Part shown: piece after piece, positions 63,046 through 64,000 of the stretch | How the letters are laid out: each line of letters starts with the position of its first letter | Numbering within the stretch: the stretch's first letter is position 1 | NCBI RefSeq assembly: GCF_900103345.1 | Contig: NZ_LT629702.1 | Location: 1,364,001-1,428,000, forward strand | From: Pseudomonas azotoformans | Lineage (GTDB): Bacteria > Pseudomonadota > Gammaproteobacteria > Pseudomonadales > Pseudomonadaceae | Direction of reading: 5' to 3' | DNA: 64,000 bases | Notes under the pieces: model-generated | The model's database searches: none | What the model was told of the DNA's origin: nothing | Seen by the model: the letters and a program-made list of their open reading frames with translations, nothing else | Program-made: the position numbers and the translations under genes

Positions 63046-63072
63046 TAAAGTCACGTATTCCGCAGCCGATAG
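63046..63072 (+). promoter_or_regulatory. FliA (sigma-28) promoter for the chemoreceptor gene
   Basis: TAAAGTCA (63046-63053), an 11-base spacer, then GCCGATAG (63065-63072). The flagellar sigma-28 consensus is TAAAGTTT-N11-GCCGATAA, so agreement is very close and spacing exact. The chemoreceptor ATG is 43 bases downstream. Confidence 0.85.
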
Positions 63073-63115
63073 CTCATCAAGACACAGGGTTTTTCCGCAC
63101 GGCTGAGGGCACGTC

Positions 63116-64000
63116 ATGTTCAATAAATCACTCAAAACAGAACTGGCGGCCAGGACGGCCGAAGTCACCGAGTACAAAGGACTGATCAGTGCACTGGAGC
63201 GCTCCATGGCCGTGGTCGAATTCGACCTGAACGGCAAAGTGCTGCGGGCCAATGACAATTTCCTCAAGACCCTGGGCTACAGCGCCAGTCAACTGGCCGG
63301 CAAGTCCCATCGCGACTTTTGCCCGCCAGCGCTGACCAGCAGCCCGGCCTACAGCCAGTTCTGGAGTGATTTGAAAGCCGGCAAGTTTGTCTCCGGCACG
63401 TTCAAGCGCGTGGATGCCAACGGCCGGACCCTTTGGTTGGAAGCCAGCTACAACCCAGTGCTGGACGAGCGCGGCCAGGTGCTGAAAGTGGTCAAGTACG
63501 CGCTGGACGTCACCGCCCAGGTGGAGCAGGACGCGGCCACCCGCAGCAAGTTGACGGCCGTGGACCGTGCGATGGCCGTTATCGAATTCGATCTGAGTGG
63601 CCAGGTGCTGGACGCCAACGCGAATTTCCTCAACGTGATGGGCTACACCCTCGCGGGAATCAAAGGCAAGCACCACCGGTTGTTTTGCGAGCCTGCGCTG
63701 GTCAGCAGCCATGAGTACGCCGATTTCTGGCGTCGCTTGAACAACGGTGAGTTCTTTACCGGGCAATTCAAGCGCCTGGGCAAGCACGGGCATGTGGTGT
63801 GGCTGGAGGCCAGTTACAACCCGGTGTATGACGGCGACGGCAAACTGATCAAGATCGCCAAGTTCGCCAGCGACATCACCGAGCGCGTGGAGAAATTCGA
63901 GGAAGACTCCCGTGGCGCCTCACGGGCCTACCATATTTCTTCCGAGACCGAGCGTTTTGCCGAACATGGCACCCAGGTGATCCAGGAGACCGCCACGGAA
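63116..64000 (+). CDS. PAS-PAS methyl-accepting chemotaxis protein (BdlA/Aer-like), 3' end cut by window
   Basis: The frame is open from ATG 63116 to the window end (295 residues). Two tandem PAS domains are near-copies: each has FDLNGKVLRANDNFL / FDLSGQVLDANANFL and ends WLEASYNPV. The downstream part (TERFAEHGTQVIQETA) begins the cytoplasmic signalling domain. No membrane segment is seen, so it should be a soluble receptor like BdlA, a biofilm-dispersion sensor, or an Aer-2-like energy taxis protein. A FliA promoter just upstream ties it to flagellar and chemotaxis regulation. Confidence 0.88.
   Translation, partial: MFNKSLKTELAARTAEVTEYKGLISALERSMAVVEFDLNGKVLRANDNFLKTLGYSASQLAGKSHRDFCPPALTSSPAYSQFWSDLKAGKFVSGTFKRVDANGRTLWLEASYNPVLDERGQVLKVVKYALDVTAQVEQDAATRSKLTAVDRAMAVIEFDLSGQVLDANANFLNVMGYTLAGIKGKHHRLFCEPALVSSHEYADFWRRLNNGEFFTGQFKRLGKHGHVVWLEASYNPVYDGDGKLIKIAKFASDITERVEKFEEDSRGASRAYHISSETERFAEHGTQVIQETATE

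Overview
The window reads as chromosome of a fluorescent pseudomonad (Pseudomonas fluorescens group). Reasons visible in the sequence: high GC with strong third-position GC; the aprX-inhibitor-aprDEF-two autotransporter proteases-lipase operon typical of that group; and several intergenic inverted REP pairs with Pseudomonas-type arms. It is mostly ordinary chromosome interrupted by two lower-GC, toxin-like genes (29653-34683 and 55239-57206).

Layout. 1-782: end of a P1-family peptidase. 1146-15159: alkaline protease and lipase secretion operon (metalloprotease, inhibitor, type I secretion ABC/MFP/OMP, two paralogous subtilisin-like autotransporters, type I-secreted lipase). 15279-19588: small lipoprotein (minus), then a FAN1-type VRR-NUC nuclease overlapping a helicase that carries an N-terminal PD-(D/E)XK domain and Fe-S cysteines. 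19669-25941: epoxide-hydrolase-like protein, a two-component system, and a divergent exported methionine-sulfoxide repair set (MsrB, DipZ-like electron carrier, MsrA). 26058-28420: alpha-E and circularly permuted ATP-grasp pair. 28894-29634: small membrane protein and a 45-residue acidic protein. 29653-34683: 1676-residue protein with a C-terminal TcdA/TcdB-like DXD glycosyltransferase domain. 34825-36849: LysR and divergent aldo/keto reductase. 37268-43288: amino-acid importer operon whose ATPase is fused to a PLP aminotransferase, followed by a TetR regulator and a divergent AstE/aspartoacylase-family hydrolase. 43421-45877: class II aldolase, HAD hydrolase, divergent LysR. 45863-48810: histidine kinase, REC protein, REC-EAL phosphodiesterase. 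49134-55094: RbsABC-like sugar importer, LacI regulator, xylulokinase. 55239-57206: 655-residue toxin-like protein with a caspase/C80-like His/Cys module. 57208-64000: Lrp/EamA pair, U32 peptidase-family protein, RidA, KAS II, HxlR regulator, and the start of a PAS-PAS chemoreceptor preceded by a very good FliA (sigma-28) promoter.

How parts work together. The apr-lip operon makes and exports extracellular protease and lipase through one type I machine. In the 37-43 kb cluster, near-identical palindromes TTGAAC-N4-GTTCAA/G lie before the fused aminotransferase-ATPase gene and in the TetR/hydrolase divergent region. This suggests one regulon that imports an amino acid (possibly N-acylated), deacylates it and transaminates it. 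The MsrB-DipZ-MsrA set forms a cell-envelope protein repair system fed with electrons through DipZ. Two LacI-type palindromes precede the sugar operon and fit its own LacI-family repressor. All functions are read from motifs and context; no searches were run.
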